64,000 nucleotides of DNA from DATMNI01 sp963817515 (GTDB taxonomy: Bacteria > Acidobacteriota > Terriglobia > Bryobacterales > Bryobacteraceae). The position numbers and the translations under genes are program-made. The notes beneath the pieces were generated by a model that made no database searches, had not been told where the DNA came from, and saw only the letters and a program-made list of their open reading frames with translations. Below, in pieces: positions 7,910-16,342 of the stretch. Each line of letters opens with the position of its first letter. Positions within the stretch are counted from its first letter, which is position 1. Where the stretch lies: contig CAWFPJ010000031.1 in assembly GCA_963817515.1 (NCBI GenBank), positions 310,001 to 374,000 of the forward strand, given 5' to 3'.

Positions 7910-8389
7910 TCAGGCCTGCTGCCTGGCGACCGGTCCGATTACGGGCAGCTCCACCATCTTTCCCTGGAATGCCGAAATGATCATGTAAAGCCAAAGTATA
8001 AAGAAGCACAGCCCAAGAACCGGAGAGAGCATGAGGCTCAGCCACAGGCCGAGAATGCGGCCCAGAATGGCAAACGCAAACCCGCACACGATCCAGAGCG
8101 CAAACATCGCCACGTGCATAAAAATGGACTGAAACGCATGAAAGCGAACGGTCTTGTTCCGGTTATAGGGAGCGATCACCAGGAACAGAATGGCAGCGAT
8201 CAGCACGTATGACAAGGCGGATGCCACGTTATCCGTCATCCCGGCCGGAGCCGCGGGCGCCCCGGCGTAGGCGCCGGGGGGCGGTCCAACAGGCGCCGCG
8301 CCCGGTTGCGAAGCGGCGCCGGCGGGCGCGCCGCAGCGGGCACAGAACTTTCCCTCAACTTGAGATCCGCAACTGGCACAAAACGGCAT
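7910..8389 (-). CDS. Zinc-ribbon membrane protein (DUF4870-like)
   Basis: A 159-residue protein. The N-terminal zinc ribbon (FCASCGSQVEGKFCARCGA) has two CxxC knuckles. A Pro/Ala/Gly linker follows, then three to four hydrophobic helices: SALSYVLIAAILFLVIAP, FMHVAMFALWIVCGFAFAIL and VLGLCFFILWLYMIISAF, with RFHAFQS between the first two. The pattern, including HAFQS, matches small DUF4870-type membrane proteins of unknown role that often carry a zinc ribbon. It starts 21 bases downstream of the ftsB-like gene in the same direction, so it may share its transcript. Confidence 0.75.
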   Translation of the reverse strand: MPFCASCGSQVEGKFCARCGAPAGAASQPGAAPVGPPPGAYAGAPAAPAGMTDNVASALSYVLIAAILFLVIAPYNRNKTVRFHAFQSIFMHVAMFALWIVCGFAFAILGRILGLWLSLMLSPVLGLCFFILWLYMIISAFQGKMVELPVIGPVARQQA

Positions 8390-8410
8390 AGCATTCCTCC
8401 TCAGCGGGCA

Positions 8411-8701
8411 CTACTTCTTGTCTGGTTCTCCAAAGATGTAGATCGTCTCGTCCGGGCGGGCTAACTTCAGGCGCCTGCGGATTTCCAGTTCCTGCTCGGC
8501 CGGGCTGTCGCTCAGGCGTTTGATGTGTTCTTTTTTGCGCTCCACCTCTCGCGCCAGGCCCGCATTGCGCTTTTCCATTTCGGAAATCTGGCGCTGCTTC
8601 TCCTGCCAGGCATGCATGCCTCTCGGGAAGGCGAAAAAAGCATAGGTCACCGCGCTTAGGAATACAATCACGTATGCGAATCGAGTGAGCGGCGCTTTCA
8701 T
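8411..8701 (-). CDS. ftsB: Septum formation initiator FtsB/DivIC-type protein
   Basis: A 96-residue bitopic membrane protein. There is a short cytoplasmic N-terminus, one transmembrane helix (FAYVIVFLSAVTYAFFAFP), a coiled coil rich in Glu/Lys/Arg (WQEKQRQISEMEKRNAGLA) and a short C-terminal segment with the characteristic EIRRRLKLARPDETIYIF, equivalent to the ExxAR-LxxxxPGE-xxY/F pattern in FtsB/DivIC proteins. It should act in the divisome with FtsL and FtsQ. Unusually for an ftsB it is not next to enolase; it sits divergent from cutA with about 65 bases between the start codons. Confidence 0.85.
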   Translation of the reverse strand: MKAPLTRFAYVIVFLSAVTYAFFAFPRGMHAWQEKQRQISEMEKRNAGLAREVERKKEHIKRLSDSPAEQELEIRRRLKLARPDETIYIFGEPDKK

Positions 8702-8766
8702 ACTACGTGGTGCCTGGAAGATAATATTAACATCGCTTGCCTGAAAGGCCTCGGCAAATTTTTGAA

Positions 8767-9096
8767 ATGACCAACAAGATTGTCGTCCTCACCACTTGCG
8801 CGAACGAAAAGGAAGCCGAGAAACTGGCCCGCGCCCTCCTGGACGACCGACTCGCCGCCTGTGTGAACGTGATTCCGCGCATGCGCAGCTTATACCACTG
8901 GAAGGGAACCATCGAATCGGCCGATGAATGCCTGCTCCTGATCAAATCGTCGCGCGAGTTGTTCGAACCGTTGTCGACGGCCTTGCGGAAGCTGCACAGC
9001 TACGAAGTACCGGAACTGCTGGCGCTCCCCGTAGTGGACGGCGAGCCGAATTATCTCAACTGGCTGGAATCGAGCATTGGAAGCGGGACGCCATAG
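8767..9096 (+). CDS. cutA: Divalent-cation tolerance protein CutA
   Basis: A 109-residue protein matching the CutA1 family over its whole length. It opens KIVVLTTCANEKEAEKLA, continues DDRLAACVNVIP (the conserved AACVNV strand), YHWKGTIE (the YxW metal-proximal motif), ECLLLIKSS, LHSYEVPELLALPV (HxYExPEI-like) and closes YLNWLES. CutA forms a ferredoxin-like trimer; its role in metal tolerance is debated. ATG 8767 starts at the first conserved residue; the longer TTG frame from 8737 adds residues unlike the family. The HAD gene follows after 47 bases. Confidence 0.93.
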   Translation: MTNKIVVLTTCANEKEAEKLARALLDDRLAACVNVIPRMRSLYHWKGTIESADECLLLIKSSRELFEPLSTALRKLHSYEVPELLALPVVDGEPNYLNWLESSIGSGTP

Positions 9097-9143
9097 TGTA
9101 CCAGCGATTACAATCAAATAGGAGCAATCAAATTAGGAGTAAC

Positions 9144-9803
9144 ATGGCGGAGGGTCTGGCCCTCGTGTTCGACATGGATGGCGTGATAGTCGATTCCAAC
9201 CCCCTGCATCGCGAATCGTGGGCGCTGTTCAACAGCCGCTACGGCCTGGAAACTACAGAAGCCATGCATCAGCGAATGTACGGCAGGCGCAATGACGAGA
9301 TTGTCCGGGACTTCTTCGGCGGTGAGCTTCCGTCCAACGAAGTGGCCGCCCGCGGGAAGGCCAAAGAACAGTTGTACCGGGAAATGGCTGCGGCGCGCGT
9401 GGAGGACATCTTGGTGCCGGGGATTCGCCAGTTTCTGGAGCGGCACAAAGAGACGCCCATGGGCCTGGCCAGCAACGCCGAGCCGGAGAACGTGGCGCTG
9501 GTGCTCGATCGGGCTGCCCTGCGCCCGTATTTCCAGGCAGTGGTAGATGGCCACCAGGTCCGGAACCCGAAGCCGCATCCGGATGTGTATCTTCGGGTGG
9601 CGGAGTTGTTGCAAGTCACTCCGGGCGACTGCATTGTCTTTGAGGATTCTTTCTCGGGAGTGGAAGCTGCCGTAGCGGCTGGAATGAGAGTTGTTGGCCT
9701 GAGTACTACTTATGATGACTTGCCTGGTACCCGGCTGACCATCGATAATTTCCTTAGCGCGGATCTGGATCCATGGCTACGATCTCAAGGCCGTACATCA
9801 TGA
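9144..9803 (+). CDS. HAD-family phosphatase / beta-phosphoglucomutase-like
   Basis: About 219 residues from ATG 9144, with AGGAG four bases upstream. All HAD signatures are present: motif I VFDMDGVIVDSN with the nucleophile and acid/base Asp, motif II LASNAE, the Lys motif NPKPHPDVYL and motif III/IV IVFEDSFSGVEAA. The cap inserted after motif I is the helical type seen in beta-phosphoglucomutase and phosphoglycolate phosphatase-like enzymes. The substrate cannot be deduced. Its stop codon overlaps the next start as ATGA, so its translation is coupled to that of the kinase-like gene at 9800, a link that may be functional. Confidence 0.87.
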   Translation: MAEGLALVFDMDGVIVDSNPLHRESWALFNSRYGLETTEAMHQRMYGRRNDEIVRDFFGGELPSNEVAARGKAKEQLYREMAAARVEDILVPGIRQFLERHKETPMGLASNAEPENVALVLDRAALRPYFQAVVDGHQVRNPKPHPDVYLRVAELLQVTPGDCIVFEDSFSGVEAAVAAGMRVVGLSTTYDDLPGTRLTIDNFLSADLDPWLRSQGRTS

Positions 9804-12193
9804 GGTGCTTTCGTGGTCTGACCCTGAATGGTCTGACTCTGGGCGTGTTGCTGGCGCTCAGTGGTCTCCCTGCTGCCAGCCAGACCAGGATCTCGTTCGA
9901 GCAGCTGGAAAGCCGCAAACCTCCCGATTTCACACCGGCTTACGATGGCCAGAACGTGCTGATCCAAGGCGTGGTTTCGGCCAACGCCTATCACGTACCC
10001 GGCTTTACGCTCCTGCCGATTCAGGACGAGCGGGGCGGCGGTGTGCTTCAGGTATCCCAAGATGGCAAGCCGTTGTACGCATACCATCCGGGCGACGAAC
10101 TGGAAGTGGAGGGCACCGTATCGTCGTTTTACGGAACGGTCACCGTGGTTCCCACGCGCCTGAAGTTATTAGGCCGCAAGAAACCGCCCTCCCCGATCGA
10201 TGTGCCGGTTCAGGACTTGTCAGGCACCCGTTACATGGGAATGCTGGTCCGGATGATGGCCGGCCGGGTCACCGAGGCGAGCTACAACAGTGCCGGCGCG
10301 TATCTGATGGTCTCCTCCTCGGCGGGTCCTTATAAGATCTTCGTGCCGCAAGCGTTCGACAGGACGATGCCCAACATCGAGCGTTTTGCCAAGGGAGATA
10401 CGGTAAGAGCAATCGGCATGGCGATGCAATACTGCGCGCAGCCTCCGTATAACCGCTGGTACGAACTGGTGGTGCGGGACACCTCGGACATTATAACCGT
10501 GAATCGCGATTGGTTCGTGCCGCCGGTTGTGATCGTGTCCGGGCTTGTCATACTGCTGCTGGTTGGCATCGCGCTGTGGGGCCGCGAGCGCCGGCTCCGC
10601 GTCCAGCGCAAACGCTTGCGCACGACTTACCAACTGGGCGAAGAAATTCTGGGAGCGTCGTCCGCCGAAACCATTCTCAAGCGAATCTCCGAAGCCTTGC
10701 CCGGAATTCTAAGCGTGACCCGGGTTCAATTGTATGTCTACAATCGGGGCGCGAAGACCCTGGATGCGGTGGTCGACGAAAACGGAGAGCCGCTCTCGAT
10801 TTCGCTCTCAGCCCCTCCCGGCGGAACCCCTGCCGGAGCCGTGGCATGCTTTCACTACCGAACCCTGCTGGTGATTCCGGATATCGACCGCAGCCCGTTC
10901 CCCATCGCCGGAAAGGAGCGCGGGACCGCGCCTAAGTCTCTGCTGTTCGTCCCCATGCTGGCGCAAAGCGAGGTCATGGGAGTGCTGGAGCTGGACCAGG
11001 ATGACCGCGTTCGAGACTTCAGTTCGGATGAGCAGGCACTGGCGCAGCACCTGGGCAATCAGATTGGCGTGGCCATCCGGCTCATGGGTCAGCGGTCTGT
11101 ACAGGAACAGCTTTTCCGTACCGAGAAACTGGCGGCGGTGGGCCGGTTGATTTCCGGTGTAGTGAACGAACTGCAGACGCCGCTCGCGTCCATTTCGGAA
11201 TTGGCGCACAAGGCGCTTGATAAAGCGCGCGGCGGCGCCGACGAGCGCGAGGTATCGGCCATCGCCGCCGAGGCGCGCAAGGCGGCCGGGATGGTGGCGC
11301 GGCTGGTTTCCTTCGCGGCCGCCGAACAGGCGGAGGCGCGGCCCGTGGATGTCACTACCCTGCTGCGCAACCTGATCGAGTTCCGCGAGGGCGACTGGAA
11401 AGCGTCGGGCATCCGGGTGAAGGATCTGACCAGCCGGGAATCCGTGTTTGTACTTGGGTCGCAGGGTCATTTGGAACAGGTTTTCCTGAACCTGTTCGTC
11501 CATGCCGAACAGTCTCTGGCGGAAGCTCCGCAAAAGTCGATCACCATCCGCAGCAGCCTGCTGGCCCGGCGCTTGCTGGTGGAGATTTCCTTTACGTCGC
11601 CGCCCGAATTGCGCAAACTCGAAGACACCGCGGCCGTGTTGGGTGTCACCCGCAGCGTGATCGCCGGACACGGCGGAGAAGTGCGGCTGATCGAAAAGAA
11701 CAACGCCGAGCCGCGTTTCGAAGTGGAACTGCCGGTCTCTGTGAGGGACCGGACACAGCCCGCGGTGGCGATCGGCAGCGCGCCGGCGCGGGAATCTTCC
11801 CGCCGTATGACAGCCCTGGTGATCGAGCCCGAGGAATCCGCCCAGCGGCAAATCCTGGCGCTGCTGACTGGCCGGGGTTATCGGGTGGTCCCGGTCACCA
11901 ACTCGGATACCGGTCTCGATCTGGCGCAGCGCATGCGGTTCGATGCGGCCTTCTGTTCGATACATGCTCCGGGGCTGAACTGGGTGGAATTGTCGGAGCG
12001 GATGCAATCCCGGGTGGGCGGATTCATCCTGCTGTCCGACGGTTATGACGCCGAACTGTCGGCCGATTTCGAAGGCGAGGGACGCTTTGTGCTGCCCCGG
12101 CCGATACAGGAGCCGGAACTGGATCGCGTGCTGAGATCGGTGGATTCCGGGTTGGCGCTTGTGATTCCGATCAGCAAGACGGGCACGGCGTAA
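9800..12193 (+). CDS. Degenerate hybrid histidine-kinase-like protein (lacks phospho-His and phospho-Asp)
   Basis: About 797 residues. ATG 9800 is chosen because it overlaps the HAD stop as ATGA and begins a signal peptide; an upstream in-frame ATG at 9773 is less apt. Order: signal peptide; a periplasmic OB-like domain, residues 30-235; one transmembrane helix near 243-262 (VVIVSGLVILLLVGIALWG); a GAF-like domain around 285-430; a DHp-like helix EKLAAVGRLISGVVNELQTP; a HATPase-like fold; and a receiver-like domain around 670-790. Key residues are missing. The H-box histidine is Asn456. The N-box reads FVHAEQS where Asn is expected, and the DxGxG loop is absent. The receiver Asp position is Ser720 (FCSIHAPG). 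It probably acts as a non-catalytic sensor or scaffold. Confidence 0.8.
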   Translation: MRCFRGLTLNGLTLGVLLALSGLPAASQTRISFEQLESRKPPDFTPAYDGQNVLIQGVVSANAYHVPGFTLLPIQDERGGGVLQVSQDGKPLYAYHPGDELEVEGTVSSFYGTVTVVPTRLKLLGRKKPPSPIDVPVQDLSGTRYMGMLVRMMAGRVTEASYNSAGAYLMVSSSAGPYKIFVPQAFDRTMPNIERFAKGDTVRAIGMAMQYCAQPPYNRWYELVVRDTSDIITVNRDWFVPPVVIVSGLVILLLVGIALWGRERRLRVQRKRLRTTYQLGEEILGASSAETILKRISEALPGILSVTRVQLYVYNRGAKTLDAVVDENGEPLSISLSAPPGGTPAGAVACFHYRTLLVIPDIDRSPFPIAGKERGTAPKSLLFVPMLAQSEVMGVLELDQDDRVRDFSSDEQALAQHLGNQIGVAIRLMGQRSVQEQLFRTEKLAAVGRLISGVVNELQTPLASISELAHKALDKARGGADEREVSAIAAEARKAAGMVARLVSFAAAEQAEARPVDVTTLLRNLIEFREGDWKASGIRVKDLTSRESVFVLGSQGHLEQVFLNLFVHAEQSLAEAPQKSITIRSSLLARRLLVEISFTSPPELRKLEDTAAVLGVTRSVIAGHGGEVRLIEKNNAEPRFEVELPVSVRDRTQPAVAIGSAPARESSRRMTALVIEPEESAQRQILALLTGRGYRVVPVTNSDTGLDLAQRMRFDAAFCSIHAPGLNWVELSERMQSRVGGFILLSDGYDAELSADFEGEGRFVLPRPIQEPELDRVLRSVDSGLALVIPISKTGTA

Positions 12194-12222
12194 GGGCACT
12201 TCCAGGACGGATTTCCCGGCCC

Positions 12223-13008
12223 CTACAGAATCAGTTCCGCAGGGGCTCCGGTTTCGCAGCCGATCAGCTTTGCGGCCGAACCCTGGCTCACCGACACCTC
12301 CAGATACCCGGTGCTGCCCTCAATCAGAAACAGCTCGCCGGGGCCGCACTCGGCGTAGTTGTGCGCCATGACTGCGATCTGGCGCGGACCGATTGACAGG
12401 GAGAACTCCTTGCGCTCCAGGTCCGGGAATTCGTTGACGTGAAAACTGGTGATGATGTTGCCAAAGCGATCGATCTTCAGAATCTGTCCGATCCAGGTGC
12501 GCTTGCCGGCGCGCTGCGGCTTATCGAATACCGGCCGCAGGTAATCTTCGATCAGTTTGCCCATGCGCGCGGGCGGCACACCAGCGGCCAGGTGTGCGGC
12601 CACCGGAGAGAAGATGTCGCGGCCGTGAAATGTGCGGCTCACCGGCTTCAGGAAATACTTCTGGTTCGAGATCAGCCGTACTTTGGCCGGCTGCTGCGAA
12701 TAGACCATGGAGAGCACAGCGTTGTCCGGCGCGACGAAATACTGGCCGGCGGCTTCCACCAGAATGGGGCGACGCGCAGTACCTACTCCCGGATCAACCA
12801 CCACCAGGTGAACCGTCTTCTTCGGGAAATACCGGTATGCCTGCGCGATCAGGTAGGCGCCCTCGGCAGTCTGGAACGGCGGCACATCATGGCTGATGTC
12901 CACCAGTTGCGCCCGCGGGCAGATGCTCAGGATCACGCCTTTCATGACGCCCACGAAGTGGTCGGAGAGTCCGAAATCGGTAGTCAGGGTCAGGATCGGT
13001 GTCGTCAT
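12223..13008 (-). CDS. SAM hydrolase / SAM hydroxide adenosyltransferase-like protein (DUF62)
   Basis: About 261 residues from ATG 13008; the frame extends upstream to 13176 but those codons run into the divergent desulfurase gene. Family hallmarks: ILTLTTDFGLSDHFVGVMKG at the N-terminus, DISHDVPPF, VVVDPGVGTARRPI, APDNAVLS, FHGRDIFSPVAAHLA, and DRFGNIITS opening the C-terminal beta barrel. Members split S-adenosylmethionine to adenosine and methionine using an activated water, and relate to fluorinases. The 17-base gap to the divergent GTG start at 13026 leaves little room for two separate promoters. Confidence 0.88.
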   Translation of the reverse strand: MTTPILTLTTDFGLSDHFVGVMKGVILSICPRAQLVDISHDVPPFQTAEGAYLIAQAYRYFPKKTVHLVVVDPGVGTARRPILVEAAGQYFVAPDNAVLSMVYSQQPAKVRLISNQKYFLKPVSRTFHGRDIFSPVAAHLAAGVPPARMGKLIEDYLRPVFDKPQRAGKRTWIGQILKIDRFGNIITSFHVNEFPDLERKEFSLSIGPRQIAVMAHNYAECGPGELFLIEGSTGYLEVSVSQGSAAKLIGCETGAPAELIL

Positions 13009-13025
13009 TGCTAAAATGAAATCAC

Positions 13026-14219
13026 GTGCAGCGCTTTTATTTCGACCATAACGCCACAACTCCCATCGCTCCGGAAGTTCAGGAGACGTTAGTGTTGTGT
13101 CTCGGTCAAGTGTATGGTAACGCTTCCAGCATCCACTATTTCGGCCAGGGAGCCAAGCGGCAACTGGAAGCTGCACGGCGGCAGATCTCCAGCTTGATTC
13201 ATGCTAATCCCGCGGAGGTGATCTTCACGTCCGGCGGCACCGAAGCCGATAACATGGCGGTGCTGGGCGTGGCACGCGCATCGGCAAACTCATCCAGGCA
13301 TGTGATCGCGAGCGCGATCGAGCATCCCGGAGTGCTGGGCCCGTGCATGCAGTTGCATCGCGAAGGCGTCGCCATTACGCTGCTGCCGGTGGGCGCGAGC
13401 GGGGTGGTCGATCCGGACGACGTGCGGAAGGCGCTGCGTCCCGATACCGTGCTGGTCTCGGTCATGCACGCCAACAACGAACTGGGGACGCTTCAGCCCA
13501 TTGCCGAGATCGCCCGCATCACGCGGGAAGCGGGTGTGCCGCTGCACGTGGATGGCGTTCAGGCCTTGGGCAAGGTTGCGGTGGATGTACCTGCGCTGGG
13601 TGTGGACCTGTACAGCATGAGCGGCCACAAGCTCCACGCGCCCAAAGGCGTGGGAGCTCTGTACATACGCAAGGGAACCAGGATGGCGCCCATCGCGTTC
13701 GGGGGGCATCACGAGCGCGACCGGCGGCCCGGCACGGAGAACGTGCCGTCCGCGGCGGCATTCGGCGCGGCCGCCGAGCTGGCCGCCGGGCGCCTGGCGG
13801 AAGATTCCGAGCGGTTGGCGGCGTTGCGCGATCGCCTGGAGAACCGGGTACTTGAGAGCATTCCGGATACCGGCGTGAACGGCGACCGCTCCCATCGAGT
13901 GCCCAATACCAGCAATATCTACTTCGATGGAATCGACGGTGAGGCTTTGGTGATTGCGCTCGACCTGCGGGGCTTCGCTGTTTCCACCGGGGCCGCCTGT
14001 TCTTCGGGCGCGCTCACGCCGTCGCACGTCCTCACTGCCATTGGGCTTTCCGCCAGCCGCGCTCGGGCCAGCATGCGGTTCTCGCTAGGCCACGGGAATA
14101 CCGCGGAGCAGGTGGACGCGCTGGTGGATGCACTGGGGGCATCGATGGCGCACCTGCGCAGGATTTCTCCCGTAGAGCAGGCTGCTGCGCCGCAGGCCAA
14201 GGGCCCGGTAGATGCCTGA
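13026..14219 (+). CDS. iscS: Cysteine desulfurase (NifS/IscS type)
   Basis: A 397-residue class V aminotransferase-fold enzyme. It opens FYFDHNATTPIAPEV, has the FTSGGTEADNMAV cofactor-binding segment, HANNELGTLQPI, the PLP lysine Lys202 within SMSGHKLHAPKGVGALY, and the sulfur-carrying Cys325 in the loop STGAACSSGALTPSHVL. The loop is long, as in IscS/NifS-type group I enzymes. It takes sulfur from cysteine and hands it on as a persulfide. mnmA overlaps its end by eight bases, so the most probable acceptor is the tRNA thiolation pathway; Fe-S assembly is also possible, though no IscU or other isc gene is adjacent. It starts with GTG. Confidence 0.92.
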   Translation: MQRFYFDHNATTPIAPEVQETLVLCLGQVYGNASSIHYFGQGAKRQLEAARRQISSLIHANPAEVIFTSGGTEADNMAVLGVARASANSSRHVIASAIEHPGVLGPCMQLHREGVAITLLPVGASGVVDPDDVRKALRPDTVLVSVMHANNELGTLQPIAEIARITREAGVPLHVDGVQALGKVAVDVPALGVDLYSMSGHKLHAPKGVGALYIRKGTRMAPIAFGGHHERDRRPGTENVPSAAAFGAAAELAAGRLAEDSERLAALRDRLENRVLESIPDTGVNGDRSHRVPNTSNIYFDGIDGEALVIALDLRGFAVSTGAACSSGALTPSHVLTAIGLSASRARASMRFSLGHGNTAEQVDALVDALGASMAHLRRISPVEQAAAPQAKGPVDA

Positions 14220-15339
14220 CCAGCCCCAGTACATGCCTGAGCAGCCGATTGCTGTTGCCATGAGCGGTGGCGTGGACAGCTCCACCGTGGCCGCGCTGCT
14301 GGTTCGCCAGGGCCGTAGCGTGGTGGGGATGACGATGCAGCTCTGGAACCAGCGGCGCCTGCCTCAGCTTTCAACTGAAAATTCAACCGGAAGATGCTGC
14401 TCGCTGGACGATGTTTATGACGCCCGTCATGTGGCGGAGCAGATCGGCATTCCTTACTATGTGGTGAACTTCGAGCGGCAGTTCGAAGAGCAGGTCGTGA
14501 AGCCGTTCGTGGAAGAGTACCTGGCCGGCCGCACTCCAATTCCCTGCACGCTCTGCAACAACTACATTAAGTTCGACCGCTTCCTTGAAATGGCGGATTC
14601 GGTGGGCGCCGGGCACATGGCTACCGGCCACTATGCCCGCATCCGGTACCAAGAGGCGACGGACCGTTACCAATTGCTGCGCGCGGTGGATGCCGGCAAG
14701 GACCAGACATATTTCCTGTTCGGCTTGACGCAGCAGCAGCTGGCGCGCACCCTGTTCCCGCTGGGCGACCTGAACAAGACCGAGGTGCGCGAACTGGCGC
14801 GCGGCATGGACCTGGCCGTGGCTTCCAAGGGTGACAGCCAGGAAATCTGTTTCGTGCCCAACGGGGATTATGCCGCATTCATGAGCGCTTATTTGCAGGA
14901 GACAGGCGTCCCTGCGCAGCAAACACGCGGCGAAATCGTGACCACCGACGGCCGCACGCTGGGCCGCCACCAGGGCGTACACCACTTCACCGTCGGGCAA
15001 CGCAAGGGACTGGGCATCGCCACCGGCGAGCCGCTCTACGTGATCGCGACCGATTCGGAATCGCAGCGGGTGGTAGTGGGCGGCAATGACGATCTGCTGC
15101 GCAGCCGCTTCTTCGCAGCCGGCGTGAACTGGATTTCGATAGCGGGGGTGAGCCAACCGGTGCGCGCGCAGGTGAAGATCCGCAACAAGCACCAGGCCGC
15201 CCCCGCGACTTTGCACGCCACAGACCAGTCTGCCCGCGTGGAGGTGGTCTTCGACCAAGCGCAGCGCGCGGTCACGCCAGGCCAGGGAGCAGTCTTTTAC
15301 GATGGCGACCTGGTGCTGGGCGGCGGCTGGATCGAATAA
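14212..15339 (+). CDS. mnmA: tRNA-specific 2-thiouridylase MnmA
   Basis: A 375-residue enzyme thiolating U34 in the anticodon of Lys, Glu and Gln tRNAs. It has the PP-loop AMSGGVDSSTVAALL, the first catalytic Cys in PIPCTLCNNYIKFD (Cys112), the tRNA-contact GHYARI, the second catalytic Cys in GDSQEICFVPNGDY, and the C-terminal beta barrel with HHFTVGQRKGLGI. Translation may start at 14212, overlapping the desulfurase stop, or at the in-frame ATG 14233 nearer the conserved region. The overlap with the sulfur donor gene fits the known relay from desulfurase to MnmA, which in some bacteria is direct. Confidence 0.94.
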   Translation: MPDQPQYMPEQPIAVAMSGGVDSSTVAALLVRQGRSVVGMTMQLWNQRRLPQLSTENSTGRCCSLDDVYDARHVAEQIGIPYYVVNFERQFEEQVVKPFVEEYLAGRTPIPCTLCNNYIKFDRFLEMADSVGAGHMATGHYARIRYQEATDRYQLLRAVDAGKDQTYFLFGLTQQQLARTLFPLGDLNKTEVRELARGMDLAVASKGDSQEICFVPNGDYAAFMSAYLQETGVPAQQTRGEIVTTDGRTLGRHQGVHHFTVGQRKGLGIATGEPLYVIATDSESQRVVVGGNDDLLRSRFFAAGVNWISIAGVSQPVRAQVKIRNKHQAAPATLHATDQSARVEVVFDQAQRAVTPGQGAVFYDGDLVLGGGWIE

Positions 15340-15354
15340 GAAGCACCCTGATGG

Positions 15355-15390
15355 GCAGATTGCCAATCTGCGGCCGGCCGCCAACCGGCC
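15355..15390. repeat. Double hairpin element between mnmA and the acyltransferase gene
   Basis: GCAGATT gcc AATCTGC (15355-15371) is a perfect seven-base stem on a three-base loop. It is followed directly by GGCCGG and CCGGCC arms (15372-15390) around a seven-base loop. The tandem palindromes fill most of the 79-base gap. Similar GGCAG/CTGCC-type palindromes lie at 23258-23276 and 52687-52708, so this may be one member of a dispersed intergenic family. Confidence 0.5.
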
Positions 15391-15418
15391 CCACGCTGCA
15401 AGGTTACAATGCGGGTGC

Positions 15419-16318
15419 ATGCGCCGGCGGTCCGCCTTACAGAACGGGATTGAATACTGCGCGGCTCTGGCAGTAGTGAAGTCGCTCGAATGGGCGCCGG
15501 TCAGGTTGGCCCACTGGTTAGCGCGCCGTTATGCCGGCTTATTGGACCTGGCGATTCCGAGATTGCGGCGGGTAGCCTACCGGAACCTGGCGATGGCGCT
15601 GCCAGAAGCCGACCACCGCCAGATCGTGGATGGCGTTTTCCGCTCGATCGCGCGCATCCTGGTAACGTTTGCCAAGTTCCCTTCCATTCGCAAGGAGAAT
15701 CTCTGGCAGTGGATCCGTTTGGAAGGCGGCGAGCATTTCGAAAATGCCATGCGCGAGGGCCGCGGCGTACTCTTCGCCACCGCGCACCTGGGCAACTGGG
15801 AACTGAGCGCCTTCGCCCACGCGCTGCTGGCCGCGCCGATGAACGTGATCGCCCGGCCGCTCGACAATCCGCGGATCGACGCGCTGGTGGAAGGGCGGCG
15901 CGCCTTGACGGGCAATCGGCTGATTTTTAAAAGAGATTCTGCGCGGAGCATTCTGAAAGCCCTGGCGGCCAACCAGGCCGTTGGTATACTGATTGACCAG
16001 AACTCCTCGCTCGATGAGGGAGTCTTTGTGAATTTCTTTGGTGTTCCCGCTTGCGCCGGCGTGGGTTTCGCCAAAATTGCAGCGCGTAGCGGCGCGTCCG
16101 TGATTCCCGGCTTCGCGCTGTGGTCGGAACAGGAGCGGCGCTACGTATTGCGCTTCTACCCGCCGGTACCGGTTACCGGCGATGTGGAGCGCGATACCCA
16201 GGCGCTGCAGAGCAAACTGGAGGAAGCCATCCGCGCCTACCCCGACCAATGGCTGTGGATTCACAGAAGGTGGAAGACCCGGCCGCCTGGCCCGGCATCT
16301 GTTTACGAGAGCCTGTAG
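15419..16318 (+). CDS. Lysophospholipid/lipid A acyltransferase family protein (LpxL/HtrB-like)
   Basis: About 299 residues from ATG 15419; codons upstream of that in the same frame read through the hairpin region. The LpxL/LpxM family pattern is clear: LDLAIPRLRRVAYRNLAMA, the catalytic HLGNWEL (H-x4-E type, ATAHLGNWELSAF), NVIARPLDNPRID, then GILIDQN, VFVNFFGVPACAGVGFAKIAARSGA, IPGFALW and QWLWIHRRWKTRP at the C-terminus. Such enzymes add a secondary acyl chain to lipid A or related lipids at the inner membrane. This supports a Gram-negative envelope. The chain and acceptor cannot be told. It follows mnmA in the same direction. Confidence 0.88.
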   Translation: MRRRSALQNGIEYCAALAVVKSLEWAPVRLAHWLARRYAGLLDLAIPRLRRVAYRNLAMALPEADHRQIVDGVFRSIARILVTFAKFPSIRKENLWQWIRLEGGEHFENAMREGRGVLFATAHLGNWELSAFAHALLAAPMNVIARPLDNPRIDALVEGRRALTGNRLIFKRDSARSILKALAANQAVGILIDQNSSLDEGVFVNFFGVPACAGVGFAKIAARSGASVIPGFALWSEQERRYVLRFYPPVPVTGDVERDTQALQSKLEEAIRAYPDQWLWIHRRWKTRPPGPASVYESL

Positions 16319-16342
16319 TATGGCTGTAGCGAAACTGCCCGA

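Noticed and set aside
7062..7988. 308-codon plus-strand open frame opposite the POTRA-like gene
   Set aside because: Arg/His-rich shadow without motifs.
10808..12199. 463-codon minus-strand open frame opposite the kinase-like gene
   Set aside because: High-GC shadow: rich in Arg, His and Gln, no signal, motif or ribosome site, and the plus-strand gene shows clear domains.
13290..14027. 245-codon minus-strand frame opposite the cysteine desulfurase
   Set aside because: Shadow of a gene with intact PLP and Cys sites.
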